From Oceanococcus sp964629015 (GTDB lineage: Bacteria; Pseudomonadota; Gammaproteobacteria; Nevskiales; Oceanococcaceae): a DNA stretch of 64,000 nucleotides. The position numbers and the translations under genes were made by a program. The stretch spans positions 124,001 to 188,000 of the forward strand of contig CAZVMN010000001.1 of the NCBI GenBank assembly GCA_964629015.1, written 5' to 3'. This document shows positions 35,114 through 42,789 of the stretch, piece after piece. The notes beneath the pieces are model-generated. The model was given only the letters and a program-made list of their open reading frames with translations. It did not search any database and was not told the DNA's origin. Each line of letters opens with the position of its first letter. Position 1 is the stretch's first letter.

Positions 35114-36316
35114 TTATTTCTTGCCAAGCTTCAGGCGCAAGGCATTGAGCTTGATGAAGCCCTCAGCATCGCGCTGGTTGTATGCGCCCTTATCGTCTTC
35201 GAAGGTCGCAATCGACTCATCAAACAGGCTATTGGTCGGGGAGCGACGGCCCAAGGTCAACACGTTGCCCTTATACAGTTGCAGGCGAACTTCGCCGTTG
35301 ACCGTGCGCTGCGTGTGATCAATCGCCGCCTGCATAGCCTCGCGTTCAGGGCTGAACCAGTAGCCGTTGTAGATCAGCTTGGCGTATTTCGGCATCAGCT
35401 CATCTTTGAGATGAGCCGCCTCACGATCCAGGGTGATCGATTCAATCGCGCGATGGGCGCGCAGCAGAATCGTACCGCCTGGGGTTTCGTAACAACCACG
35501 CGATTTGATCCCGACATAACGGTTTTCAACGATGTCCAGTCGTCCCACACCGTGCTTGGCGCCCACGGCGTTGAGTGCATCCAGCAACTGGAACGGGCTC
35601 ATCGCTGCGCCATTGAGTGAGACAGCATCGCCATTTTCAAAGCCGATGGTGATCTCTTCCGGGCTATCCGGGGCCTCTTGCGGACTGGCCGTCCAGCGCC
35701 ACATACCGTCTTTGGGCGCCATCCACGGATCTTCCAGCTCCTCCCCTTCGTAGGAGATGTGCAGGCAGTTGGCGTCCATGGAATACGGTGAGCTGCCGTC
35801 TTTCTTCTTGGTGATCGGAATGCCGTGCTGATCGGCATACGCCAACAGCTTTTCACGCGAGTTCAAATCCCACTCACGCCACGGCGCGATGACCTTAATC
35901 TGCGGCATCAGACCGTAAGCGCCCAGCTCAAAGCGCACTTGGTCATTGCCTTTGCCGGTCGCGCCATGAGCGATGGCGTCTGCACCCACTTCACGGGCAA
36001 CGTCGATCATGCTGCGCGCGATACAGGGACGCGCAATGGACGTGCCGAGCAAATACTCGCCTTCGTAAATCGCGTTGGCGCGAAACATCGGGAACACAAA
36101 GTCGCGCACAAATTCTTCGCGCAGGTCGCGGATGAAAATGTCTTTCACACCCAGGCTTTCAGCCTTGGGGCGGACTTCTTCTACCTCTTCACCCTGACCC
36201 AGGTCAGCGGTGAAGGTGACCACCTCACATTGGTACTGGTCCTGCAGCCATTTCAAAATGACTGAGGTATCCAGACCACCGGAATAAGCGAGAACAACTT
36301 TTTTAATGCCCGACAT
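35114..36316 (-). CDS. argG: Argininosuccinate synthase
   Basis: Joins citrulline and aspartate with ATP in arginine biosynthesis. The 400-aa protein has the PP-loop VVLAYSGGLDTSVILKWL at the N-terminus, then SIARPCIARSM, HGATGKGNDQVRFE and a C-terminal helical tetramerisation tail. Length is that of the short bacterial type. No Shine-Dalgarno match is obvious ahead of ATG 36316. A perfect TATAAT lies 30 bases upstream, and hairpin element A is upstream of that. Confidence 0.97.
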   Translation of the reverse strand: MSGIKKVVLAYSGGLDTSVILKWLQDQYQCEVVTFTADLGQGEEVEEVRPKAESLGVKDIFIRDLREEFVRDFVFPMFRANAIYEGEYLLGTSIARPCIARSMIDVAREVGADAIAHGATGKGNDQVRFELGAYGLMPQIKVIAPWREWDLNSREKLLAYADQHGIPITKKKDGSSPYSMDANCLHISYEGEELEDPWMAPKDGMWRWTASPQEAPDSPEEITIGFENGDAVSLNGAAMSPFQLLDALNAVGAKHGVGRLDIVENRYVGIKSRGCYETPGGTILLRAHRAIESITLDREAAHLKDELMPKYAKLIYNGYWFSPEREAMQAAIDHTQRTVNGEVRLQLYKGNVLTLGRRSPTNSLFDESIATFEDDKGAYNQRDAEGFIKLNALRLKLGKK

Positions 36317-36345
36317 AATGTTTGCGGAGTTTGACGCGGGCGGCG

Positions 36346-36374
36346 ATTATAGCGGGTGGCTGGCTGGTTCTCAT
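36346..36374 (-). promoter_or_regulatory. argG: Predicted sigma70 promoter of argG
   Basis: On the minus strand a perfect -10 box TATAAT occupies 36351-36346. At 17 bases' spacing ATGAGA (36374-36369) gives a 4/6 match to TTGACA. The predicted transcript would begin a few bases inside the argG leader and exclude hairpin element A. Confidence 0.5.
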
Positions 36375-36390
36375 TTTTCATGGCCTGCGC

Positions 36391-36497
36391 AGGGTTTTGT
36401 CACATGCGATTCAGAACCCGCTCGAGTACATCCGTGTATCGCTTGTCATCGGCCATCCGGGCCTCTGACAGTTCTGAATCGCATGTGACAAAACCCT
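36391..36497 (-). repeat. Variable-arm hairpin element, copy A
   Basis: Arms 36391-36417 and 36471-36497 are perfect 27-bp inverted repeats. They enclose a 53-nt core (36418-36470) that, read on the minus strand, runs TGTCAGAGGCCCGGATGGCC, GATGACAAGCGATACACGGA, TGTACTCGAGCGG. The core is nearly identical to copies B and C, but the outer arm sequence is unrelated. It is in the sense orientation of argG, whose start is 74 bases beyond the element. There is no T run, so it is not a simple terminator, and no transposase is nearby. Confidence 0.93.
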
Positions 36498-36591
36498 CCT
36501 AACGCCCGCCCCATCAGATAGTTCCGGAGACAAACAGCGGCATGACCCACTGTCGCGCTAAACTTCTGGCACCCTGGAGCGCTGATAAAGT

Positions 36592-36692
36592 CGTAAAGAC
36601 CATGTGTTTGCAGACTGTCAGAGGCCCGGATGGCCGATGACAAGCGATACACGGACGTACTTGAGCGCGTCTGCAAACACATGGTCTTTACG
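36592..36692 (+). repeat. Variable-arm hairpin element, copy B, in the pyrC leader
   Basis: Arms 36592-36615 and 36669-36692 are perfect 24-bp inverted repeats. They enclose a 53-nt core (36616-36668) that differs from copy A at three positions: 41 (C for T), 47 (T for C) and 53 (C for G). The right arm ends 18 bases before the pyrC ATG, so if transcribed with pyrC the hairpin sits just ahead of its translation start. Copy A lies 94 bases away in the opposite orientation. The rest of this 394-base intergenic region (36317-36710) shows only the argG promoter. Confidence 0.93.
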
Positions 36693-36710
36693 GCCCAACG
36701 CCAACGAAGA

Positions 36711-37748
36711 ATGACTGCACTCACGATCACAACCCCCGATGACTGGCACCTCCATCTCCGTGATGGGGACGCCTTAGCAGACACCGTCGCGCATACCGCG
36801 CGGCAGTTTGCTCGCGCCATCGTCATGCCCAACCTCAAACCGCCAGTGACCAGCGTTGAACTGGCTGCGGCCTATCGCCAGCGCATTTTGGATGCGGTGC
36901 CGGCCGGGCTGGCGTTTGAGCCGCTGATGAGCATGTACCTGACCGACAACACCACCCCAGCCGTGGTCGAAGCCGCCGCGGCCTCCGGCTTTGTGCATGG
37001 TTTCAAACTGTACCCGGCAGGCGCCACGACCAACTCGGATGCTGGCGTCACCGACATTCGCAACATCCGCGATAGCCTCAAGGCGATGAGCGATTGCGGT
37101 CTGGTCTTTCAGGTTCACGGCGAAGTCACCGATCCCGATGTGGATATCTTCGACCGCGAAGCGGTGTTTATTGAGCGCATCCTGCAACCGATACGTGATG
37201 ACCTGCCCGACCTGAAAATCGTGCTGGAACACATCACCACTGAACAGGCGGTCACGTTTGTCCGCGACAGCGGCTCACGCACCGCGGCGACGATCACGCC
37301 GCAACATATCCGCTTCAACCGCAACGAACTGTTCCGCGGGGGTTTGCGTCCGCATGCTTGGTGCCTGCCGATTCTCAAGGCCGAAGCCCACCGCGAAGCG
37401 GTTGCCGCCGCAGCCATGAGTGGTGACCCGCGCTTTTTCCTGGGCACGGACAGCGCACCGCATCGACGTGAGGCCAAGGAAACCGACTGCGGTTGTGCCG
37501 GTATGTTTTCCGCCGCCACAGCGATCGAACTCTATGCCCAGAGCTTTGAGGCCGCCGGGCAGCTTGATCGCCTGGAAGCCTTTGCCAGCCATTTCGGGCC
37601 GGATTTCTACGGCCTGCCACACAACACCTCGCAACTGACACTGGAACGCCGGGAACAGACCGTCCCAGCCAGTTATCCATTGTCGGGCGGTGACGTTGTG
37701 CCCATGCTGGCGGGTGAAAGCTTGTCCTTTATTGCGAGTCGCGGATGA
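36711..37748 (+). CDS. pyrC: Dihydroorotase
   Basis: Cyclises carbamoyl-aspartate in pyrimidine synthesis. The 345-aa protein is the E. coli-type (class II) enzyme. DDWHLHLRDGD holds the first two metal histidines, KLYPAGATTNSDAGV holds the carbamylated Lys, ITPQHIRFNRNELFRGGLRPH is conserved, and GTDSAPHRREAKE carries the catalytic Asp. ATG 36711 matches the family start. The frame stays open upstream into hairpin element B, and the ATG at 36630 is an artefact of the element core. Its stop overlaps rnt by four bases. Confidence 0.96.
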   Translation: MTALTITTPDDWHLHLRDGDALADTVAHTARQFARAIVMPNLKPPVTSVELAAAYRQRILDAVPAGLAFEPLMSMYLTDNTTPAVVEAAAASGFVHGFKLYPAGATTNSDAGVTDIRNIRDSLKAMSDCGLVFQVHGEVTDPDVDIFDREAVFIERILQPIRDDLPDLKIVLEHITTEQAVTFVRDSGSRTAATITPQHIRFNRNELFRGGLRPHAWCLPILKAEAHREAVAAAAMSGDPRFFLGTDSAPHRREAKETDCGCAGMFSAATAIELYAQSFEAAGQLDRLEAFASHFGPDFYGLPHNTSQLTLERREQTVPASYPLSGGDVVPMLAGESLSFIASRG

Positions 37749-38419
37749 GCGAAGAGATTATTCAGGATCCGGATGACGCCGCCCGTGCGGTGCTGATGAA
37801 GAATCGTTTTCGCGGCTTTCTGCCCGTGGTGGTGGATGTCGAGACCGGTGGCTTCAACTGCGCCACCGATGCTTTGCTGGAAATCGCCGCCCACACGGTG
37901 GACATCGACCTCAACGGCCAACTGTCACCGGGCGAAGCCGTGCATTTCCATGTCCAGCCTTTTGCCGGCGCCAACATTGAAGACGCCGCGCTGGAAGTCA
38001 CGGGCATCAAACCTTTTTCACCACTGCGCGCCGCAGACACCGAACAGAACGCGCTCGGCCGCAGCTTTCAGGTTGTGCGCAAGGCGATCCGTCGCTACGA
38101 CTGCAAGCGCGCCATTCTGGTCGGTCACAACGCCCATTTCGACTTGGGCTTTCTCAATGCCGCAGTGGCGCGCTGCGGTATCAAACGCAATCCGTTTCAC
38201 CCCTTCTCGGTGTTCGATACCGCGACCCTCGCCGGCGCGACTCTCGGACAAACCGTACTTGCCCGCGCGATTGAAACCGCGGGCATCGGCTGGGATCCCA
38301 AACAGGCTCATTCGGCGCGTTACGATGCGGCCAAAACTGCCGATCTGTTCTGCACCATGCTCAACAGCATCGCGCCGGTGCATCAGGCCTGGATCACACA
38401 GGACGACGAAGAAGAATGA
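37745..38419 (+). CDS. rnt: Ribonuclease T
   Basis: A 224-aa DEDDh 3'-5' exoribonuclease that trims tRNA and other stable RNA 3' ends. Exo motif I is VVDVETGGFN, motif II is LVGHNAHFDLGFL, and motif III is HSARYDAAKTADLF. It resembles E. coli RNase T in length and in the FRGFLPVVVDVET start. It overlaps pyrC by ATGA and the next gene by ATGA; a pyrC-rnt pair is found in several gammaproteobacteria. Confidence 0.95.
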   Translation: MSEEIIQDPDDAARAVLMKNRFRGFLPVVVDVETGGFNCATDALLEIAAHTVDIDLNGQLSPGEAVHFHVQPFAGANIEDAALEVTGIKPFSPLRAADTEQNALGRSFQVVRKAIRRYDCKRAILVGHNAHFDLGFLNAAVARCGIKRNPFHPFSVFDTATLAGATLGQTVLARAIETAGIGWDPKQAHSARYDAAKTADLFCTMLNSIAPVHQAWITQDDEEE

Positions 38420-39591
38420 GCAAATCGCCAGCCCCCAAAGCGTCCTTGCTGCGCCGTTGGGTGCGCTGGTTAGCGCTGCCCCTCATTGTGGTGCTGGCTT
38501 TGGCCGTGCTATTGCATGCCCGTTATGGCGGCGGGGCCGCCTTCCCGGACCGCAGCGGCACGGCGCTGTGGGATGGCGATGTGCTGGAGGTCGTTGCTGA
38601 TCTGGACTATCCGCCCGGCAACATCGCGGTCAGTGCGAGCGGCCGAGTGTTCTTTACGCTGCACCCGGAAGCGCGCCCGCCAGTCAATCTGGTGAAGTGG
38701 GTCGATGGCGGCATGCAGCCGTGGCCGTCGCTGGCCATGCAACCCGGCGGCGAACACCCGCAGGCGCTGCACGAAGTGCTGTCCATCCGCATCGACCAGC
38801 ACAACCGCCTGTGGGCGTTGGACAATGGCAAGCACGGTATCAAACCCGGCCGTTTGCTCGCCTTTGACCTGGGCAGTGGCGAGATCGTGCACAACTACAC
38901 CTTCCCGCGCGAGTTGGTTGGGTTGGGTTCGCATCTGAACGATTTTCAGGTCAGCCCGGACGGCAACACCATCTATATCGCGGATGCGAGCTTTTTCGCG
39001 CTGACGCCGGCGATTCTGGTCTACAACGTGGAACGGCAGCAGGCCCGCCGCGTGATCAGTGACCACGAAAGCGTGGACGCGGAGCATTATTTGCCGGTGG
39101 TCCAAGGACGCCCGATGCGCGCCTTCGGCTTGGTCACCATCCGCCCCGGGGTGGATTCCATCGCGCTCAGTCCGGATGGTGACTGGCTGTATTTTTCGGC
39201 TGTGACCAACAACTACATGTACCGTGTCGCAACCGCGCTGCTGCGCGAGGCCGAGCTTGCGCCCGAGGCACTCAAGCGGCGCATTCAGCGCGTTGGCCTG
39301 AAAACCATGAGCGACGGACTGACCAGCGACGAAGCCGGTAATATCTACATTTCCGATCCCGAACATTCCGCCATCTTGCGTATGAGCCCGGGCGGCGAAC
39401 TGACCACCCTGGTCAAGGATGAACGACTGCGCTGGCCGGACGGCTTCAGCTTCGGGCCCGATGGTGAACTTTACGTGACAGCCAGCAGTCTGCACCAGGT
39501 CATCGGCCTGCCACCGTCCAGCGTGACCGAGCATGCCCCGTATCAGGTGTTTCGCCTGAAAAACGACATCCCCGGACGCCCCGGCCACTGA
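38416..39591 (+). CDS. MRJP/yellow-family (L-dopachrome tautomerase-related) beta-propeller protein
   Basis: A 391-aa protein with an N-terminal signal anchor (LALPLIVVLALAVLLHARYG) and an extracytoplasmic beta-propeller. The motif set fits the bacterial yellow/major royal jelly family: PPGNIAVSASGRVFFTLHPE, LNDFQVSPDGNTIYIADAS, GVDSIALSPDGDWLYFSAVT and SDGLTSDEAGNIYISDPEH. Blade motifs resemble SMP-30 lactonases. The substrate in bacteria is unknown. It is coupled to rnt by a four-base overlap. Confidence 0.85.
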   Translation: MSKSPAPKASLLRRWVRWLALPLIVVLALAVLLHARYGGGAAFPDRSGTALWDGDVLEVVADLDYPPGNIAVSASGRVFFTLHPEARPPVNLVKWVDGGMQPWPSLAMQPGGEHPQALHEVLSIRIDQHNRLWALDNGKHGIKPGRLLAFDLGSGEIVHNYTFPRELVGLGSHLNDFQVSPDGNTIYIADASFFALTPAILVYNVERQQARRVISDHESVDAEHYLPVVQGRPMRAFGLVTIRPGVDSIALSPDGDWLYFSAVTNNYMYRVATALLREAELAPEALKRRIQRVGLKTMSDGLTSDEAGNIYISDPEHSAILRMSPGGELTTLVKDERLRWPDGFSFGPDGELYVTASSLHQVIGLPPSSVTEHAPYQVFRLKNDIPGRPGH

Positions 39592-39604
39592 TCTTCGCCA
39601 AACG

Positions 39605-39644
39605 CGTCACACAGCGGTCACATCCGCGTCACCAAACTTCAACA
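39605..39644 (+). promoter_or_regulatory. Pho-box-like direct-repeat array upstream of olsBA
   Basis: Units CGTCACA (39605), GGTCACA (39616), CGTCACC (39627) and a decayed TTCAACA (39638) recur at exactly 11-base spacing with four-base spacers. PhoB sites are direct repeats of CTGTCAT-like heptamers at an 11-bp period, and ornithine-lipid genes are PhoB-activated in other bacteria. The array starts 85 bases before the olsB ATG. Confidence 0.5.
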
Positions 39645-39651
39645 TCCGCTG

Positions 39652-39681
39652 CTCAAACTGCCGCCAATTCTCAAGTTTGAG
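39652..39681 (+). promoter_or_regulatory. Inverted repeat just upstream of olsB
   Basis: CTCAAACT (39652-39659) and AGTTTGAG (39674-39681) form a perfect 8-bp inverted repeat with a 14-base spacer, ending eight bases before the olsB start. It could be an operator or an mRNA hairpin covering the ribosome site. Confidence 0.4.
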
Positions 39682-39689
39682 GCTGAGCT

Positions 39690-40436
39690 ATGGCGGTTGT
39701 TGCCGAAGATGTTCTCCCACGTTTCAGTTGTGGGCTGGCACAGAATGCGGACGAAGTCCGCGAGTCACAAAAACTGCGTTACCAAATTTTCGCGAGGGAG
39801 ATGGGCGCGCAAATTGACGGTGGCCCGGATCTGCTCGACCAGGACGAGCTCGACCCATACTGCGAACACCTGATTGTGCGCAATGCGCAAGGCGACATCG
39901 TCGCCTGTACACGTTTGCTGACTTGCGCCGGCGCTGAGCGTGCCGGGCATTTCTACTCCGCTCACGAGTTTGATATCGACGGCATCGTGCGTCTTGAAGG
40001 CCGCAAGCTGGAAGTCGGTCGTACCTGCGTGCACGCGGATTACCGCAACGGCACCACAATCGCTGTGCTGTGGTCTGGACTGGCCGACTATGTGGCGAAA
40101 AATGGCATCGATTACTTGTTCGGCTGCGCCAGCGTGCCACTGGATGACCTGGATGGGGCACATCGCATCATGCAAGAAATCCGCAATCGCTATATGTGCG
40201 CACCGGATTTGCGCGTGTCGCCCAGCCATGCCCTGCCTGAGCGGGTGGTGAGCTTCGAGCGCACCCGCATGCCGCCGCTGCTCAAAGCCTACGTCAGCCT
40301 GGGCGCTCGGGCTTGTGGGGAGCCGTACTGGGATACCGAATTCCACTGTGCCGATGTGTTCATGTTGCTCAACCTGCGCGAGCTGCATCCGCGTTATGCT
40401 AAGCGCTTTCTCGGTAACGTCCCGCTGAGCTCTTGA
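39690..40436 (+). CDS. olsB: L-ornithine N-alpha-acyltransferase (OlsB, GNAT/hemolysin-like family)
   Basis: Makes 3-hydroxyacyl-ornithine (lyso-ornithine lipid) from acyl-ACP and ornithine. The 248-aa protein has the family features: LRYQIFAREMGA near residue 28, DQDELDPYCEHLIV, a VGRTCVHADYRNGTTIAVLW acyl-binding region, and YLFGCASVPLDD. The next gene is an OlsA-type acyltransferase starting inside its stop codon, the canonical olsB-olsA pair. Ornithine lipids replace phospholipids under phosphate limitation, consistent with the upstream repeat array. Confidence 0.87.
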   Translation: MAVVAEDVLPRFSCGLAQNADEVRESQKLRYQIFAREMGAQIDGGPDLLDQDELDPYCEHLIVRNAQGDIVACTRLLTCAGAERAGHFYSAHEFDIDGIVRLEGRKLEVGRTCVHADYRNGTTIAVLWSGLADYVAKNGIDYLFGCASVPLDDLDGAHRIMQEIRNRYMCAPDLRVSPSHALPERVVSFERTRMPPLLKAYVSLGARACGEPYWDTEFHCADVFMLLNLRELHPRYAKRFLGNVPLSS

Positions 40437-41194
40437 TCCGCACGCTGCGCCGCTTCTTTCGCTTATTCCGCCTGATTCTGCACACCGTCATCGGCCTGTT
40501 CATGGGCCTGGCTGCAGCTGTCAGCGCGCGCCCGGAAATCTGGTCGCAGCGTTGGTTTCGCGGGTTGCTCAATATCCTGAACCTGCAGGTCCACAGCAGC
40601 GGTGCACGGGATGTGGCGCCGGCACTGGTCGCCGGCAATCACCAATCTTGGTTGGATATCGCGGTGCTCGCCACGCTTAAGCCCGTGATTTTCGTGTCCA
40701 AGGCGGAAATCCGCCAATGGCCACTGATCGGCTGGTTGTCACGCAGCGCCGATACTTTGTTCATCGCACGCGGCGGTCACGGCACCAAAGCCTTGAACGA
40801 GGACATCACGGCGATGCTCAGCACCGGTCGTTGCGTGGTCGTTTTCCCGGAAGGCACGACCACCAGCGGCCCTGGTGTACGGCGATTTCAGCCGCGCCTG
40901 TTCGCTGGCGCCATCGCGACCGGCGCACCGATTCTGCCGTTTGCACTGCGCTACCGCGAAGCTTGCGCACCCTACGTCGGTGATCAAACGCTGGTCGGCA
41001 ATCTGTGGAATCTGCTGGCCGAAAAAGCACTGCACGTGGAAGTCCATTTCGGACCACCGCTGGACTGCGGCGAAAGCCGCGACGCGATAGCGCGAGCCAC
41101 TCAGGACTGGGCCAGCAGCGCACTCGCCTGCCCTCCGCGGTGGGCGCCCGCACAGCCCACAGGTGCCAACACCGAACATCGCTGCGAAGCGTGA
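40433..41194 (+). CDS. olsA: Lyso-ornithine lipid O-acyltransferase (OlsA/PlsC family)
   Basis: A 253-aa PlsC-type acyltransferase. An N-terminal hydrophobic segment precedes HX4D as NHQSWLD (about residue 68) and the second block FPEGTTTSG (about residue 140). It is expected to add the second acyl chain to lyso-ornithine lipid; the general lysophosphatidate activity cannot be excluded. The start is TTG at 40433, overlapping the olsB stop as TTGA. A later ATG would cut off the hydrophobic N-terminus. Confidence 0.85.
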   Translation: MIRTLRRFFRLFRLILHTVIGLFMGLAAAVSARPEIWSQRWFRGLLNILNLQVHSSGARDVAPALVAGNHQSWLDIAVLATLKPVIFVSKAEIRQWPLIGWLSRSADTLFIARGGHGTKALNEDITAMLSTGRCVVVFPEGTTTSGPGVRRFQPRLFAGAIATGAPILPFALRYREACAPYVGDQTLVGNLWNLLAEKALHVEVHFGPPLDCGESRDAIARATQDWASSALACPPRWAPAQPTGANTEHRCEA

Positions 41195-41256
41195 ACGCCA
41201 TCAATCGGCAGGGCGGCCACGTTACAATAAAGGGCTACCCGTTGACCGAGTGAGTC

Positions 41257-42768
41257 ATGAGTCTGATCCGCCAAGCTGATTTCATCGACAGCGTCGCTGA
41301 CGCACTGCAGTTCATCTCCTACTACCACCCAGTGGATTTCATCCAGGGCGTGCACGAGGCTTACCTGAAGGAAGAAAGCCAGGCGGCCAAGGACGCGATG
41401 GCGCAGATCCTGATCAACTCGCGCATGTGCGCCGAAGGCAAGCGGCCGATTTGCCAAGACACGGGCATCGTCACGGTGTTTCTGAAAATTGGCATGAATG
41501 TGCAGTGGGATGCACAGATGTCGGTGGCGGACATGGTCAATGAAGGCGTACGCCGCGCCTACACCCACCCGGACAACGTACTGCGTGCCTCAATCCTGGC
41601 CGACCCCGCCGGCAAGCGTCAGAACACCCGGGACAACACACCGGCGGTGATCCACATGGAAGTCGTCGAAGGCGACACCGTAGACGTGCAGGTTGCGGCC
41701 AAGGGCGGCGGCTCCGAAGCGAAAAGCAAATTCGTCATGCTCAATCCGTCGGATTCCATCGTCGACTGGGTGGTCAAAACCGTACCGACCATGGGCGCAG
41801 GCTGGTGTCCGCCGGGCATGCTCGGCATCGGCATCGGCGGCACCGCGGAAAAAGCCATGGTCATGGCCAAGGAAGCGCTGATGGACCCGATTGATATTCA
41901 CGAGCTGCGCGAACGCGGCCCGTCCAATCGCGCCGAAGAACTGCGCCTGGAAATCATGGATGCGGTGAACGCGCTGGGCATTGGCGCGCAGGGCCTGGGC
42001 GGCCTGACCACCGTGCTCGACATCAAGATCAAGGATTACCCGACCCACGCGGCCAACCTCCCGGTAGCGATGATTCCCAACTGTGCGGCCACCCGCCATG
42101 CGCACTTTGTGCTGGATGGTTCGGGCCCGGCACTGCAAAGCCCACCGTCGCTCGACGACTGGCCCAAGATCACCTGGTCGGCTGGCGATTCCGCACGCAA
42201 GGTCAATCTCGACACGGTGACCCGCGACGACATCAAAACCTGGAAGCCGGGTGAAACGCTGCTGCTATCGGGCAAGATGTACACCGGCCGCGACGCCGCG
42301 CACAAGAAAATGACCGAGATCCTCAAATCCGGTCAGAAACTGCCGGTCGACCTGACCGGCAAGTTCATCTATTACGTCGGTCCGGTGGATCCGGTGCGTG
42401 AAGAAGTGGTGGGCCCGGCCGGCCCGACCACCGCCACGCGCATGGACAAATTCACCGACTACGTGCTGGAGCAAACCGGTCTGATTGGCATGGTCGGCAA
42501 GGCAGAGCGTGGCCCAACCGCGATTGAAGCGATCAAGAAACATCAGGCGGTCTATCTGATGGCCGTGGGCGGTTCCGCCTATCTGGTGTCCAAAGCGATT
42601 ACCGCATCCAAAGTTGTAGCCTTTGAAGAACTCGGCATGGAAGCCATTTACGAGTTTGAAGTCACCGACATGCCAGTGACCGTCGCGGTCGATACCCAAG
42701 GCGAGTCGGTGCACCAAACGGGGCCCAAGATCTGGAAAATGAAGATTGAGGAGATGGCTGGCGCCTGA
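41257..42768 (+). CDS. fumA: Class I fumarate hydratase (iron-sulfur, single chain)
   Basis: Interconverts fumarate and malate in the TCA cycle using an oxygen-sensitive 4Fe-4S cluster. At 503 aa it carries the fused alpha and beta parts. Candidate cluster cysteines lie in RPICQDTGIV, AGWCPPGMLG and IPNCAATRHAHF. The C-terminal beta domain includes GKFIYYVGPVDPVREEVVGPAGPTTATRMD. Its stop codon is inside a palindrome next to hairpin element C. Confidence 0.95.
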   Translation: MSLIRQADFIDSVADALQFISYYHPVDFIQGVHEAYLKEESQAAKDAMAQILINSRMCAEGKRPICQDTGIVTVFLKIGMNVQWDAQMSVADMVNEGVRRAYTHPDNVLRASILADPAGKRQNTRDNTPAVIHMEVVEGDTVDVQVAAKGGGSEAKSKFVMLNPSDSIVDWVVKTVPTMGAGWCPPGMLGIGIGGTAEKAMVMAKEALMDPIDIHELRERGPSNRAEELRLEIMDAVNALGIGAQGLGGLTTVLDIKIKDYPTHAANLPVAMIPNCAATRHAHFVLDGSGPALQSPPSLDDWPKITWSAGDSARKVNLDTVTRDDIKTWKPGETLLLSGKMYTGRDAAHKKMTEILKSGQKLPVDLTGKFIYYVGPVDPVREEVVGPAGPTTATRMDKFTDYVLEQTGLIGMVGKAERGPTAIEAIKKHQAVYLMAVGGSAYLVSKAITASKVVAFEELGMEAIYEFEVTDMPVTVAVDTQGESVHQTGPKIWKMKIEEMAGA

Positions 42769-42789
42769 CCTCAACGTAGCGAGGTCAGG
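42764..42789 (+). repeat. Palindrome at the fumarase stop, overlapping the arm of element C
   Basis: CCTGACCTC (42764-42772) pairs with GAGGTCAGG (42781-42789) across an eight-base loop. The first half contains the fumarase TGA. The second half doubles as the outer end of the left arm of element C, so three copies of the CCTGACC/GGTCAGG string lie here in alternating orientation. Confidence 0.75.

Noticed and set aside
36616..36668. Hammerhead-like ribozyme because of the GATGAC string in the core
   Set aside because: The CUGAUGA and GAAA core elements of a hammerhead are absent, and the strand order does not fit.
36391..36692. CRISPR array reading of the repeated cores
   Set aside because: Only two copies here, in opposite orientation, each with its own long paired arms; no repeat-spacer periodicity and no cas genes.
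36630..36710. 27-residue N-terminal extension of PyrC
   Set aside because: It is encoded by the core and right arm of hairpin element B; PyrC homologues start at the ATG corresponding to 36711.
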